The notes beneath the pieces are model-generated. The model worked only from the letters and a program-made list of their open reading frames with translations, was not told the DNA's origin and did not search any database. Below, piece by piece: positions 1-7,090 of a stretch of DNA of 11,986 nt; within the stretch, counting starts at the first letter, position 1, and each line of letters opens with the position of its first letter. The translations under genes were made by a program, and so were the position numbers. Source of the stretch: Elusimicrobiota bacterium (GTDB lineage: Bacteria > Elusimicrobiota > Elusimicrobia > Elusimicrobiales > UBA9959); assembly GCA_030637365.1 (NCBI GenBank), contig DAOWGR010000136.1, positions 1 to 11,986 of the forward strand. The letters run 5' to 3'.

Positions 1-39
1 CCCGTTTTTGCTGTCAAATTTACCGACAGGACCCGCTAT

Positions 40-2700
40 CTACTTACCGTTTAATCTTTTTTTCCACTCCGCTATGAGCGAGAGAGCTTTTATGGGGGTT
101 AGGTTATCGGGATCCGACATCTTAAGTTCATCTATAACGGGATGAGATGAAAATATCGGCAGCATGGGAGTTACATCTTTTTCCGCGCTTTTAACTTCAA
201 TATAATTTTTGGATTCAAGCTCTCTTAATATTTCTTTTGACCTTTCTATGCAAGAATCGGGAAGTCCGGCAAGTTGAGCCACATGTATGCCGTAAGATTT
301 ATCGGCGGGGCCGGGAACTATTTTATGTAAAAAAACCACTTCGGTTTTGCCGGAAGAATTGGTCCATTCTTTGGCCGAAACATTAAAATTCCTTATTCCG
401 TTGAAGGTTTGAGGAAGCTCCGTCAATTCAAAATAATGCGTGGCGAACAATACCTTTGGCCCGCCGGAGGATTTTTCCTCCGCGTTTTGAGCGGAGGGCT
501 TATAAAGATATTCAACAATGGCCCAAGCTATGGAAATGCCGTCAAATGTGGATGTCCCTCTTCCCACTTCATCCAAAAGAACCAGGCTTTTTGGTCCGGC
601 CAACTTTAATATTGAAGACATCTCGCTCATCTCAACCATAAAAGTGGATTCGCCTTTGGCCATCCTGTCTTGCGAACCTATTCTTGTCATTATCCTGTCC
701 ACTATCGCTATCTTAGCGACTTTAGCGGGAACAAAACTCCCTATCTGCGCCATAATGGTAATCAAGGCGTTTTGCCTGAGATAAACGCTTTTACCGCTCA
801 TATTGGGGCCGGTCAATATGGCAATTTGCGTATCACCGCCTATATTTAAGTCATTGGGAACAAAGGTTCCGCTCGGCAAATTTTTCTCAACCACCGGATG
901 GCGGCCTTCTTCAATGATTATATTTCCATCCGCGAATATATCCGGCTTGATATAACCGTATTTAAGGGCGCTTACGCTTAAAGAATAAAAAGCGTCCAAT
1001 TCACAAAGACACATGGATAAAATTCTTAATTCTTTCGTTTTTTTCAAAAGTTCCGCGCGAATATTGCCGAATAAGTAAAACTCCAATTTACTTATTCTTT
1101 CTTCCGCGCCGAGTATCTTGGATTCAATCTCTTTAAGTTCGGGAATTATAAATCTTTCCGCGCTTACAAGCGTTTGTTTTCTGGTATAGTAATGCGGAAT
1201 TTTTGGCAAATGAGTTTTTGTGACCTCCATATAATAACCGAATACGGAATTATAACCCACTTTAAGCGAAGGGATTTTGGTTTTTTCCCTTTCTTTCGTT
1301 TCCAAATTCATTAAAACGGTTTGGCTGGTTTTGCGCATATTTCTAAGCTCGTCAAGCTCCTCATTATATTGGGCTTTTATAACTCCGCCGTCGGATAATT
1401 TTACGGGGGGATTATCCGAAACCGAGCTATGCAATAAATCGCGCAATTGGTGAAGGGATTGAGACACGGAATCTATCCGCGAAGCTATTTCGGGAGCGGA
1501 ATTAAAAAACTGAGCCGAACTTAATAAAATTTTTAGTCTGGGCAATTGATTAAGAGCTTTTCTTATCGCCGCCGCGTCTCTGGGAGTCGCGCTTAAATTT
1601 ATAATTCTTCCGAGTATCCTCTCAATATCCGGTATTTGAGAAAGTATTTCGGAAAGCCTTTCCCTTTCTTCGGTTTTATCGCATAAGAAAGAAACAAAAT
1701 TCTGCCTGTTTAAGATATCCTTTAAATCGCATAAAGGCTCAAGTATCCATCTTCTAAGCTGGCGAGAGCCCATGGAAGTTTTGGAATTATCCAATACGCC
1801 CCAAAGAGTGCTCTTTTCATCTCCATATTCATTTGAAACCAGTTCAAGCGTTTTAATGGCCGCGGCATCAAGTTGAAGCTTAATGGCGGGATCAAAAAAA
1901 ACAGGTTCAAAAACGCTTTTCTGTCCGGGCCGGGTTTCTTTGATATAGTCTATTACGCTTAGAGCCGCTTTAAAAGCGATTCTATTATTCCGCCATAAAG
2001 CGCCTTCGCTCCATTTGGCCGTCTGATGGACATAGTCCCCTGATACGGCACCCGGCATAGCCTTGTAATTTTCCGTTTGAGCGGTTTTTTGGCTTTGCGT
2101 AAGGATGGTTTTAACCGGAACAATATCGCGCTTTAGCAGTTTTTCTTTTGTTTTCGCGTCGCATATTATTTCAACGGGATTTATTCTGGAAATGAGCGAA
2201 TCAAGCTGATAAAGATTAGGATCATTCACATTTTGAGTTGAATAAAATTCTCCTGTTGAAGCGTCTATATAAGCCAGCCCCCAGCCCACTATATCCATAC
2301 TGAGAGCAAGCAGATAATTGGAATCCTTGGCCGTCAAAAGTTCATTTTCAACAATAGTGCCGGGAGTTATAAGGCGAACGACTTCCCTTTTAAAAAGTTT
2401 TGATTTTTTAGCGTCGCCTTCGGATAAATCCGCCACTTGCTCGCAAATGGCCACTTTATGTCCGGCGGATAAAAGTTTTGAAATATAAGTCGGAGATGAA
2501 TGATACGGAATTCCGCACATGGGAACGGTTTGCCTTGAAGTCAAAACGATGCCGAGAACGGAACTTGCCTTGCGGGCGTCTTCATTAAACATCTCATAAA
2601 AATCTCCCAAACGAAAAAATAAAATCGCGTGAGGATAATCTTTTTTCAAAGAATTATATTGCTGCATCACCGGAGTTTGAGAAGTCTTGGTTTTTATCAT
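40..2700 (-). CDS. mutS: DNA mismatch repair protein MutS
   Basis: Cytoplasmic ATPase that recognises base mismatches and small loops and recruits MutL to start strand-specific repair. The 886-residue product has the usual MutS1 length. The mismatch-binding Phe-x-Glu motif is at F34-E36 in GDFYEMF. Walker A (GPNMSGKS) is at residues 631-638. Walker B and the following signature DEVGRGTSTFDG start at D710-E711. The C-terminus carries the HPVIDEL/NLTPIKAL helix typical of bacterial MutS. The ATG at 2700 overlaps the stop codon of the upstream dus gene (ATGA), so translation is probably coupled; an AAAGG about 10 bases upstream can serve as ribosome binding site. The TAG stop lies 39 bases from the window edge, and no mutL is visible. 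The reading frame is intact and the identification is certain. Confidence 0.98.
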   Translation of the reverse strand: MIKTKTSQTPVMQQYNSLKKDYPHAILFFRLGDFYEMFNEDARKASSVLGIVLTSRQTVPMCGIPYHSSPTYISKLLSAGHKVAICEQVADLSEGDAKKSKLFKREVVRLITPGTIVENELLTAKDSNYLLALSMDIVGWGLAYIDASTGEFYSTQNVNDPNLYQLDSLISRINPVEIICDAKTKEKLLKRDIVPVKTILTQSQKTAQTENYKAMPGAVSGDYVHQTAKWSEGALWRNNRIAFKAALSVIDYIKETRPGQKSVFEPVFFDPAIKLQLDAAAIKTLELVSNEYGDEKSTLWGVLDNSKTSMGSRQLRRWILEPLCDLKDILNRQNFVSFLCDKTEERERLSEILSQIPDIERILGRIINLSATPRDAAAIRKALNQLPRLKILLSSAQFFNSAPEIASRIDSVSQSLHQLRDLLHSSVSDNPPVKLSDGGVIKAQYNEELDELRNMRKTSQTVLMNLETKEREKTKIPSLKVGYNSVFGYYMEVTKTHLPKIPHYYTRKQTLVSAERFIIPELKEIESKILGAEERISKLEFYLFGNIRAELLKKTKELRILSMCLCELDAFYSLSVSALKYGYIKPDIFADGNIIIEEGRHPVVEKNLPSGTFVPNDLNIGGDTQIAILTGPNMSGKSVYLRQNALITIMAQIGSFVPAKVAKIAIVDRIMTRIGSQDRMAKGESTFMVEMSEMSSILKLAGPKSLVLLDEVGRGTSTFDGISIAWAIVEYLYKPSAQNAEEKSSGGPKVLFATHYFELTELPQTFNGIRNFNVSAKEWTNSSGKTEVVFLHKIVPGPADKSYGIHVAQLAGLPDSCIERSKEILRELESKNYIEVKSAEKDVTPMLPIFSSHPVIDELKMSDPDNLTPIKALSLIAEWKKRLNGK

Positions 2701-3677
2701 AAGCTTTTGCCTTTCTCTATATATTGTAGCAAAAGAGACTTGGCCTCATTAAGATTTTTCGCCGCCATAAAGCGTTTTCTGAGTTCAGCTCCGCCCCTAA
2801 TCCCTTTTAACCAATACCCTACAAGTTTTCGCGCTCTTATTACGCCGTAAACTTCGCCGTAAAGCTCACTGTTTAAAATTAAAAATCTGGCCAGCAATTT
2901 TACTTTATCGCAATCTCCCGCGTTCTCGGCGGTTTCGCCGTTTAATTCGGATATTATTTCAGAAAATATTCGCGGATTGCCGACAGCCGCCCTGCCGATA
3001 GATACGCCCGCGCATCCCGCCTCAAACATCTCCCGCGCCTTTTCCGCCGAAACGATGCCTCCGTTTCCAATTAAAGGAACTTTGACGCTCAAAGCCGCTT
3101 TATTTAAAAAATCCAAATTAACTTCTCCATTATGCATCCTTGAAACGGGTCTTCCATGAACGGTTATCGCGTCCGCGCCCGATTCCTCGGCTACACGGGC
3201 AAGCAAAACGCTCAAATTTTCTTTTTCCGTAAACCCGACGCGAAATTTTACGGTTACTGGATTTTTAACCCTTTTTTTTATCGCCGTTATGATATTCCCG
3301 ACCAAAAAAGGGTTTTTCATCAACATGGCGCCGCAACCCGAACGGAGAATTTTTTTAACCGGACAACTCGCGTTTATATCTATTATATCCGCGCCCGCCG
3401 CCTCGGCGTGAGCCGCGGCATCCGCCATGGTTTCGGGACAGGTTCCGAATATTTGAACGGCAATGGGATGTTCGCCGGGCGAAACCTTAAGCATTTCAAA
3501 TGACTTTTTACTTGAATATTTTAAACTATCGGCGGACACCATTTCACTGGCGGCAAGTCCCGCTCCGCCCTCAAGACACAAGCTTCTAAAAGCGCTATTG
3601 GTAATGCCGGCCATGGGACTTAAAAAAAGATTGTTTTTAAGTTCAAGCCCCCCGATTTTAATTTTTTTTATCAGCAT
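2697..3677 (-). CDS. dus: tRNA-dihydrouridine synthase (Dus family, DusB-like)
   Basis: FMN enzyme that reduces uridine to dihydrouridine in the D-loop of tRNA using NADPH. The TIM barrel starts with SPMAGITN (residues 20-27). The catalytic Cys lies in NASCPVKK (C105), followed by the glycine-rich GCGAMLMKNP. Conserved phosphate and FMN-binding segments follow: VKFRVGF (K144), VHGRP (173-177), GNGGI (204-208) and GRAAVGNP (228-235), the last typical of the DusB branch. The frame is open back to a TTG at 3746 (349 residues). I chose the ATG at 3677 (326 residues) because family members begin just before the KIGGLELKN segment. The TGA stop overlaps the mutS ATG by four bases. Which uridine is modified cannot be told from the sequence. 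Confidence 0.93.
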   Translation of the reverse strand: MLIKKIKIGGLELKNNLFLSPMAGITNSAFRSLCLEGGAGLAASEMVSADSLKYSSKKSFEMLKVSPGEHPIAVQIFGTCPETMADAAAHAEAAGADIIDINASCPVKKILRSGCGAMLMKNPFLVGNIITAIKKRVKNPVTVKFRVGFTEKENLSVLLARVAEESGADAITVHGRPVSRMHNGEVNLDFLNKAALSVKVPLIGNGGIVSAEKAREMFEAGCAGVSIGRAAVGNPRIFSEIISELNGETAENAGDCDKVKLLARFLILNSELYGEVYGVIRARKLVGYWLKGIRGGAELRKRFMAAKNLNEAKSLLLQYIEKGKSL

Positions 3678-3776
3678 ATTAGCGTAACTATCAAGAAATT
3701 CCGCAACTGCAGAGATTTGACGATGTTCCTTGCGCCATATTGCCAAATTACCTTGTTGCCTAACTAAAAATACGGG

Positions 3777-4502
3777 TTATGGATTAACGGAATAAGCGCC
3801 GTCATGGCTTATGGAAAAATCCTTGGGATCTCTGTTTTTTATATATCTTATTTCAGATTTCGGCGCGCTTATTTTTTTCAAAACACGCATTTGAAAATCG
3901 GAAGCCTTTTTCTCAATCACGATTACGGTATCCAGATCGGTATAATTCATGTCTATGAAATTCACGCGAAATTCATGTCTTTTTTTACCGGGAAACGGCG
4001 GCACCGTCTTCTTTTTTTTATCGCGATTTTTAAGTCTTCTGGCATAAGCGTGAAAAGCGTGATGAGATATGATTCCCGCGCACCAGGTTAATGATTTATA
4101 AGCGTTTCTGTCTGAAATAAGAATAACGGGGATTCCGTTTTCAAAAACAAAAGTGGTGGAATCGGCGCTTTTTATTTCATAAATATTCTTTCTTATAAAT
4201 TTAAAAGCGGACCTGTCATAAATCCAAATAAGCTCCAGGGCCCGAGTAATATGTCTCTTAAAGCCGGCTGAACCCGTCATTTTAAGTTTTGAATCATATT
4301 TATAATCCGCTCTGGCGGCAATAGCGGAAGGGTTTCCATCATCGGGATAAAGAGCGGCGTTAATTTCTTTTTCGGATGATAATTCAGAATTGGCATCGCG
4401 ATATTTATCGGCGAAAAAAAACACGCCGACTCCGCATATTATAAAGAGCAAAAATATAAATATTTTTTGTGAAATTAGGCGTTTTTTACTTTGTTCTTCC
4501 AT
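3777..4502 (-). CDS. membrane-anchored protein with metallopeptidase-like HxxxH motif
   Basis: 241-residue protein of no certain function. Residues 1-10 are charged, and 13-30 form one hydrophobic helix (IFIFLLFIICGVGVFFF), so it is probably a signal anchor with the rest outside the cytoplasmic membrane. The core ALELIWIYDRSAFKFIRKN (about 88-106), followed by WCAGIISHHAFHAY (140-153) and later IEKKASDFQMRVLKKI (196-211), resembles small gluzincin-like metallopeptidases: helix, HExxH or HDxxH, then a glutamate in ExxA. Here the motif is H147-H-A-F-H151, so the two zinc histidines and E197 are present but the catalytic Glu is a His. An AGG six bases before the ATG supports the start. It has its own promoter-like sequence upstream. 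It may be an inactive or altered peptidase; this is inference from motif layout. Confidence 0.75.
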   Translation of the reverse strand: MEEQSKKRLISQKIFIFLLFIICGVGVFFFADKYRDANSELSSEKEINAALYPDDGNPSAIAARADYKYDSKLKMTGSAGFKRHITRALELIWIYDRSAFKFIRKNIYEIKSADSTTFVFENGIPVILISDRNAYKSLTWCAGIISHHAFHAYARRLKNRDKKKKTVPPFPGKKRHEFRVNFIDMNYTDLDTVIVIEKKASDFQMRVLKKISAPKSEIRYIKNRDPKDFSISHDGAYSVNP

Positions 4503-4516
4503 AACAAACCTGATTT

Positions 4517-4542
4517 GTCAAAGGAAGTTTTTTTGCTTTGAC
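4517..4542 (-). promoter_or_regulatory. inverted repeat in leader of the HxxxH protein gene
   Basis: GTCAAAG at 4517-4523 and CTTTGAC at 4536-4542 are perfect complements separated by 12 bases. The repeat lies between the predicted -10 box (4558-4563) and the start codon at 4502, so it would be in the 5' leader or just past the transcription start. It could be an operator or a weak hairpin. No run of U follows on the coding strand, so it is not a standard terminator. Confidence 0.35.
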
Positions 4543-4557
4543 TCTAAAACTCGTGAA

Positions 4558-4587
4558 ATTATACCCGGTTTATTTAAAAGCTTTCAG
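4558..4587 (-). promoter_or_regulatory. putative sigma70-type promoter for the HxxxH protein gene
   Basis: On the minus strand a perfect TATAAT (4563-4558) is preceded, after an 18-base spacer, by CTGAAA (4587-4582), a 4/6 match to the -35 consensus. The -35 box lies within the last codons of the upstream zinc-ribbon gene. Transcription would start near 4551, about 50 bases before the ATG at 4502. This suggests the HxxxH protein, dus and mutS can be transcribed separately from the genes upstream. Confidence 0.5.
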
Positions 4588-4971
4588 ATATGATTTATAA
4601 AAAGCCTGCAATTCGGATTTGGGATCCTGAAATTCCAGTATATGCTTTTTGCATCCTCTTCTGGAACATATCTGCACCTGTCCGCCGGCTTTAAGGTCAA
4701 AAGCGACCATTTGAGCGGAACATATATCGCATTTTCTTGTGCTCTTAAGATCCGCCTTGCAATGAGGACAGCGAAAACCGGCTATTTTACCCAAAGGAAT
4801 ATTAAGATCCAATTCAATATCATAACTGCCGTAAACAGAACTCAAGTAAAGCGGGGAATTTTTGCCCGCGTAAGTAACTTTTACTTCAATAGCTGTTTTG
4901 CCGCTCATTTTTTTCTTAGCTGACATCATGGATTTTCCACAATGCGGACATTTAACAAAAATATTTATCAT
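4570..4971 (-). CDS. small zinc-ribbon protein of unknown function
   Basis: 133-residue protein with four cysteine knuckles: CPHC (C8, C11), CPHC (C68, C71), CDIC (C81, C84) and CSRRGC (C102, C107), with H10, H70 and H110 nearby. The layout suggests two zinc ribbons. One may pair C8/C11 with C68/C71 across a beta-rich insert (residues 28-60); the second would use C81/C84 and C102/C107. There is no signal peptide or membrane helix. A strong Shine-Dalgarno GGAGG (4980-4976) lies four bases before the ATG. Such ribbons occur in nucleic-acid-binding and protein-contact modules, but nothing here specifies the role. The neighbours give no functional clue. Confidence 0.8.
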   Translation of the reverse strand: MINIFVKCPHCGKSMMSAKKKMSGKTAIEVKVTYAGKNSPLYLSSVYGSYDIELDLNIPLGKIAGFRCPHCKADLKSTRKCDICSAQMVAFDLKAGGQVQICSRRGCKKHILEFQDPKSELQAFYKSYLKAFK

Positions 4972-5004
4972 ACATCCTCCGAAAACGATAGCCGATTAAA
5001 TTTA

Positions 5005-5010
5005 ATTTTA
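5005..5010 (-). promoter_or_regulatory. possible extended -10 promoter for the zinc-ribbon gene
   Basis: On the minus strand TGC precedes TAAAAT (5010-5005), a 5/6 match to the -10 consensus with an extended TGn. No convincing -35 box lies 16-18 bases further upstream. Transcription would start near 4998, about 27 bases before the ATG at 4971, leaving room for the GGAGG site. Support is weak because the region is AT-rich. Confidence 0.3.
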
Positions 5011-5068
5011 GCATATACAATCATTGATAGCGAGGAGAAACCATAAAGCGCGGTGGTCATTCGTACAA

Positions 5069-5188
5069 GCCTATGGCAACGCCGCCTCTGCCTGCTGCAG
5101 GCAGGTATTAGAGGCTATGCCTATTGGGCGGCGAAACTTCCGACACTTAATGAGCCATAGGCTCATTGTTCCGGAAGTCGGACTTCCG
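5069..5188. repeat. cluster of GC-rich palindromes (REP/MITE-like)
   Basis: Several perfect inverted repeats are packed into 120 bases: TGCCTG/CAGGCA with a 3-base loop (5089-5103), nested inside GCCTC/GAGGC (5084-5088, 5111-5115); AATGAGCC/GGCTCATT with loop ATA (5149-5167); and CGGAAGT/ACTTCCG with a 3-base loop (5172-5188). A long-range pair GCCTATGGC (5069-5077) and GCCATAGGC (5154-5162) encloses the first hairpin and shares bases with the second, so alternative folds exist. GCCGCC (5081-5086) can also pair with GGCGGC (5127-5132). ACTTCCG occurs twice (5136-5142, 5182-5188). The block is far more GC-rich and structured than its surroundings. It runs into the last codons of the J-domain gene. 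It may be a small mobile palindromic element, or act as a transcription barrier. Confidence 0.7.
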
Positions 5189-5927
5189 AATATAACTTTT
5201 TTTCCACATCAATAGTCTTTTTTTCCACTTTTTTCAGTATTCTCTGATGAAGAGCGATATCAAATTTCAATCTTTCTTCCGTCTCTTTATAAACCTCTTC
5301 TTTTTCGGCTTTTGTTTTGTTCATGAGCTTGCACATCTGATTTTCTTTAACAATCTCAATCTTTTTATCATAAAGAGTTTTCATCTCGCCCAAAACAACC
5401 ACATCCGCTTTAAGATATTTTATTCGCTCAAGTGAAGAAAGCCCAAGCCCCATTTCGGCGTCGGCGCGCTTAAGGTATCTTCTAAGCCCGTCAATATCGC
5501 TTTTATTAAACGCTTCATTTATATCGGACATTCGTCGGTTTAAAAACTCTCTTTCTTCCGCATCCTTGATTCTATCCGGGTGATAAAGTTTCGCGAGTTT
5601 TCTGTAAATAATCTTAAGTTCTTTTTTTACCTCGGGATTCTCTTCAAGTTCTTTCGTTAAAGAAAACACTGAAAGTTTTTCCATTGTTTTCGGAGATTTA
5701 CCGAGCATTTTTTCCTTAAGCTCTTCAATTTTTTTTATGTATTTTCCAAGCCTCGACAAATACACTTTTGAATAGAAATCTTTTATTCGCGTCTGAAGGG
5801 AAACAAACGCTTCAAGAGCGGCAAATAAAGCTTTTTCCTTTTCAAATACTTTTTTCTTGAGAACCTTTATTTTACCCAGAAGTTCCGGTTCTTTGCTGAC
5901 AAGAGCGTATGGGTTTTTATCAATCAT
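5163..5927 (-). CDS. J-domain (DnaJ-like) coiled-coil protein
   Basis: 254-residue charged protein with an internal J-domain: helix ELKIIYRKLAKLYHPDRI carries the HPD signature (residues 116-118), followed by an acidic/basic loop and the helix NRRMSDINEAF. J-domains stimulate the ATPase of Hsp70 (DnaK). The flanks (about 15-80 and 165-250) are Lys/Glu-rich and predicted to be coiled coil. There is no zinc-finger or glycine-rich region, so it is not DnaJ itself but a specialised co-chaperone-like protein. The frame is open to a TTG at 5960, but that would overlap the upstream gene and lacks a ribosome site. The ATG at 5927 lies seven bases after the upstream stop and is preferred. The last residues (SEVRLPEQ) and the stop are encoded by palindromic DNA, so the C-terminus may be recent. 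Target protein unknown. Confidence 0.85.
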   Translation of the reverse strand: MIDKNPYALVSKEPELLGKIKVLKKKVFEKEKALFAALEAFVSLQTRIKDFYSKVYLSRLGKYIKKIEELKEKMLGKSPKTMEKLSVFSLTKELEENPEVKKELKIIYRKLAKLYHPDRIKDAEEREFLNRRMSDINEAFNKSDIDGLRRYLKRADAEMGLGLSSLERIKYLKADVVVLGEMKTLYDKKIEIVKENQMCKLMNKTKAEKEEVYKETEERLKFDIALHQRILKKVEKKTIDVEKKLYSEVRLPEQ

Positions 5928-5934
5928 ATCCGAT

Positions 5935-7086
5935 TTATTTAAGTTTTTCCTGGCCTTCAAATTTGCGATTTAACTCAAAACCTTTTATCCGTTTTCTGCT
6001 TGCCGCCGCCGCGTTTCCGGTAATAATATTTGAAAGAGTCAGTCCCAATCCCGGTCCGAGCATAAAACCCTGCCCGCACATGCCGGCGGCCAAAACATAT
6101 CCTTTTAATTGCTTGGGAAAATCCACAATGGGAAAACCGTCGGGAGTCATGGGATAAAGCCCGCGCCACACGCGCCTTACTTTAATATTTGAAAGTTTTG
6201 GAATCAATTGAATCATTCGTTTTGAAATTTCCGGCAAAAATCGGGATGTTGAATCCCTGTCACCTCCCCATATTGTTGGGGAAGGAGTCAGACAAAAAAT
6301 TATTTGATTTTCGCTATTGGAATAAAAATAATAATTTTTTGATTTTAAGCCAGGCATTATATCCACAATCATCGGCTTTATGCCTGTTTGAACCGGCTCC
6401 GTTATTCCGGCCTCATGACAATCCGGCCTCACGGGAATATCAATATCAACAGTTTTTGAAATCTCTCCGGCATAAGCTCCCGCCGCGTTAACGACAATAG
6501 GCGCAAAATACTTTCCCTTATCCGTTAATACGCCTTTGACAATGCTTTTGTCTTTTAAAATGGAAACAACATTTTCATTAAAATTAAATTCCGCTCCCGA
6601 TTTTAAAGCATATTCATAAAAAGCGTTAAGAGCGAGAAGAGGAGAAGCGCTTCCGTCATCCGGGGAAAAAGTTCCGCCGCGCAAGTTTTTTTCATTTATG
6701 CCGGGAGCGAGTTTCACCACTTCTTTTTTGTCTATCCATTTTATATTAAGACCGTGGGATTGTTGAACCTTAAGCATCTCTTTAAGCATTCTCTCGTCAC
6801 TTTCATTGTAAACGGGAAAACAATAGCCGTTTTTCATCCAGCCAATATCAATGCCGGTTTTCTTTTTCCAATTTGAAAAAATCTTAATGCTTTCAAGGCT
6901 TATTTTTATTTTTGAAATATCGGAATGCGTCGCCCTTATGCCTCCTATGGCCGCTTTGTTTTGGCCTTGTCCGGCGGAAGATTCCGAATCAACAATCAAA
7001 ACTTTTTTCTTTTTTTCGGCAAGAAACATCGCGAGCGGGGTCCCCACGCTGCCGGCGCCGATTATTATGATGTCATAAGAATTCAT
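5935..7086 (-). CDS. FAD-dependent oxidoreductase, DAO family (dehydrogenase beta-type subunit)
   Basis: 383-residue flavoprotein of the D-amino-acid-oxidase/sarcosine oxidase fold, which oxidises a C-N bond of an amino acid or amine. A Rossmann motif starts at once: YDIIIIGAGSVG, with GxGxxG at 10-15. The second FAD signature GGIRATHSD is at 48-56, VVNAAGAYAGE near 198-208, and RVWRGLYPMTPDGFPIVD (305-322) plus GMCGQGFMLGPGLG (335-348) near the C-terminus close the FAD site. The open frame extends to 7170, but the ATG at 7086 sits directly before the FAD fold and four bases after the upstream stop. With the upstream Fe-S/FAD/NAD(P) subunit it resembles heteromeric proline, hydroxyproline or sarcosine dehydrogenases and HcnBC. 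The substrate cannot be assigned. Confidence 0.88.
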   Translation of the reverse strand: MNSYDIIIIGAGSVGTPLAMFLAEKKKKVLIVDSESSAGQGQNKAAIGGIRATHSDISKIKISLESIKIFSNWKKKTGIDIGWMKNGYCFPVYNESDERMLKEMLKVQQSHGLNIKWIDKKEVVKLAPGINEKNLRGGTFSPDDGSASPLLALNAFYEYALKSGAEFNFNENVVSILKDKSIVKGVLTDKGKYFAPIVVNAAGAYAGEISKTVDIDIPVRPDCHEAGITEPVQTGIKPMIVDIMPGLKSKNYYFYSNSENQIIFCLTPSPTIWGGDRDSTSRFLPEISKRMIQLIPKLSNIKVRRVWRGLYPMTPDGFPIVDFPKQLKGYVLAAGMCGQGFMLGPGLGLTLSNIITGNAAAASRKRIKGFELNRKFEGQEKLK

Positions 7087-7090
7087 ATTG

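Noticed and set aside
11..29. CTGTC/GACAG inverted repeat downstream of mutS
   Set aside because: The 5-bp stem with a 9-base loop and no following U-run on the minus strand is too weak for a terminator call.
409..784. Overlapping plus-strand open frames opposite mutS
   Set aside because: They lie antisense to a clear, conserved mutS and have no recognisable domains; they are shadows of its codon pattern.
5024..5215. 63-codon plus-strand frame through the palindrome cluster
   Set aside because: Its sequence is the translation of hairpin DNA, it overlaps the 3' end of the J-domain gene, and it lacks a proper start context. It is better explained as a repeat.
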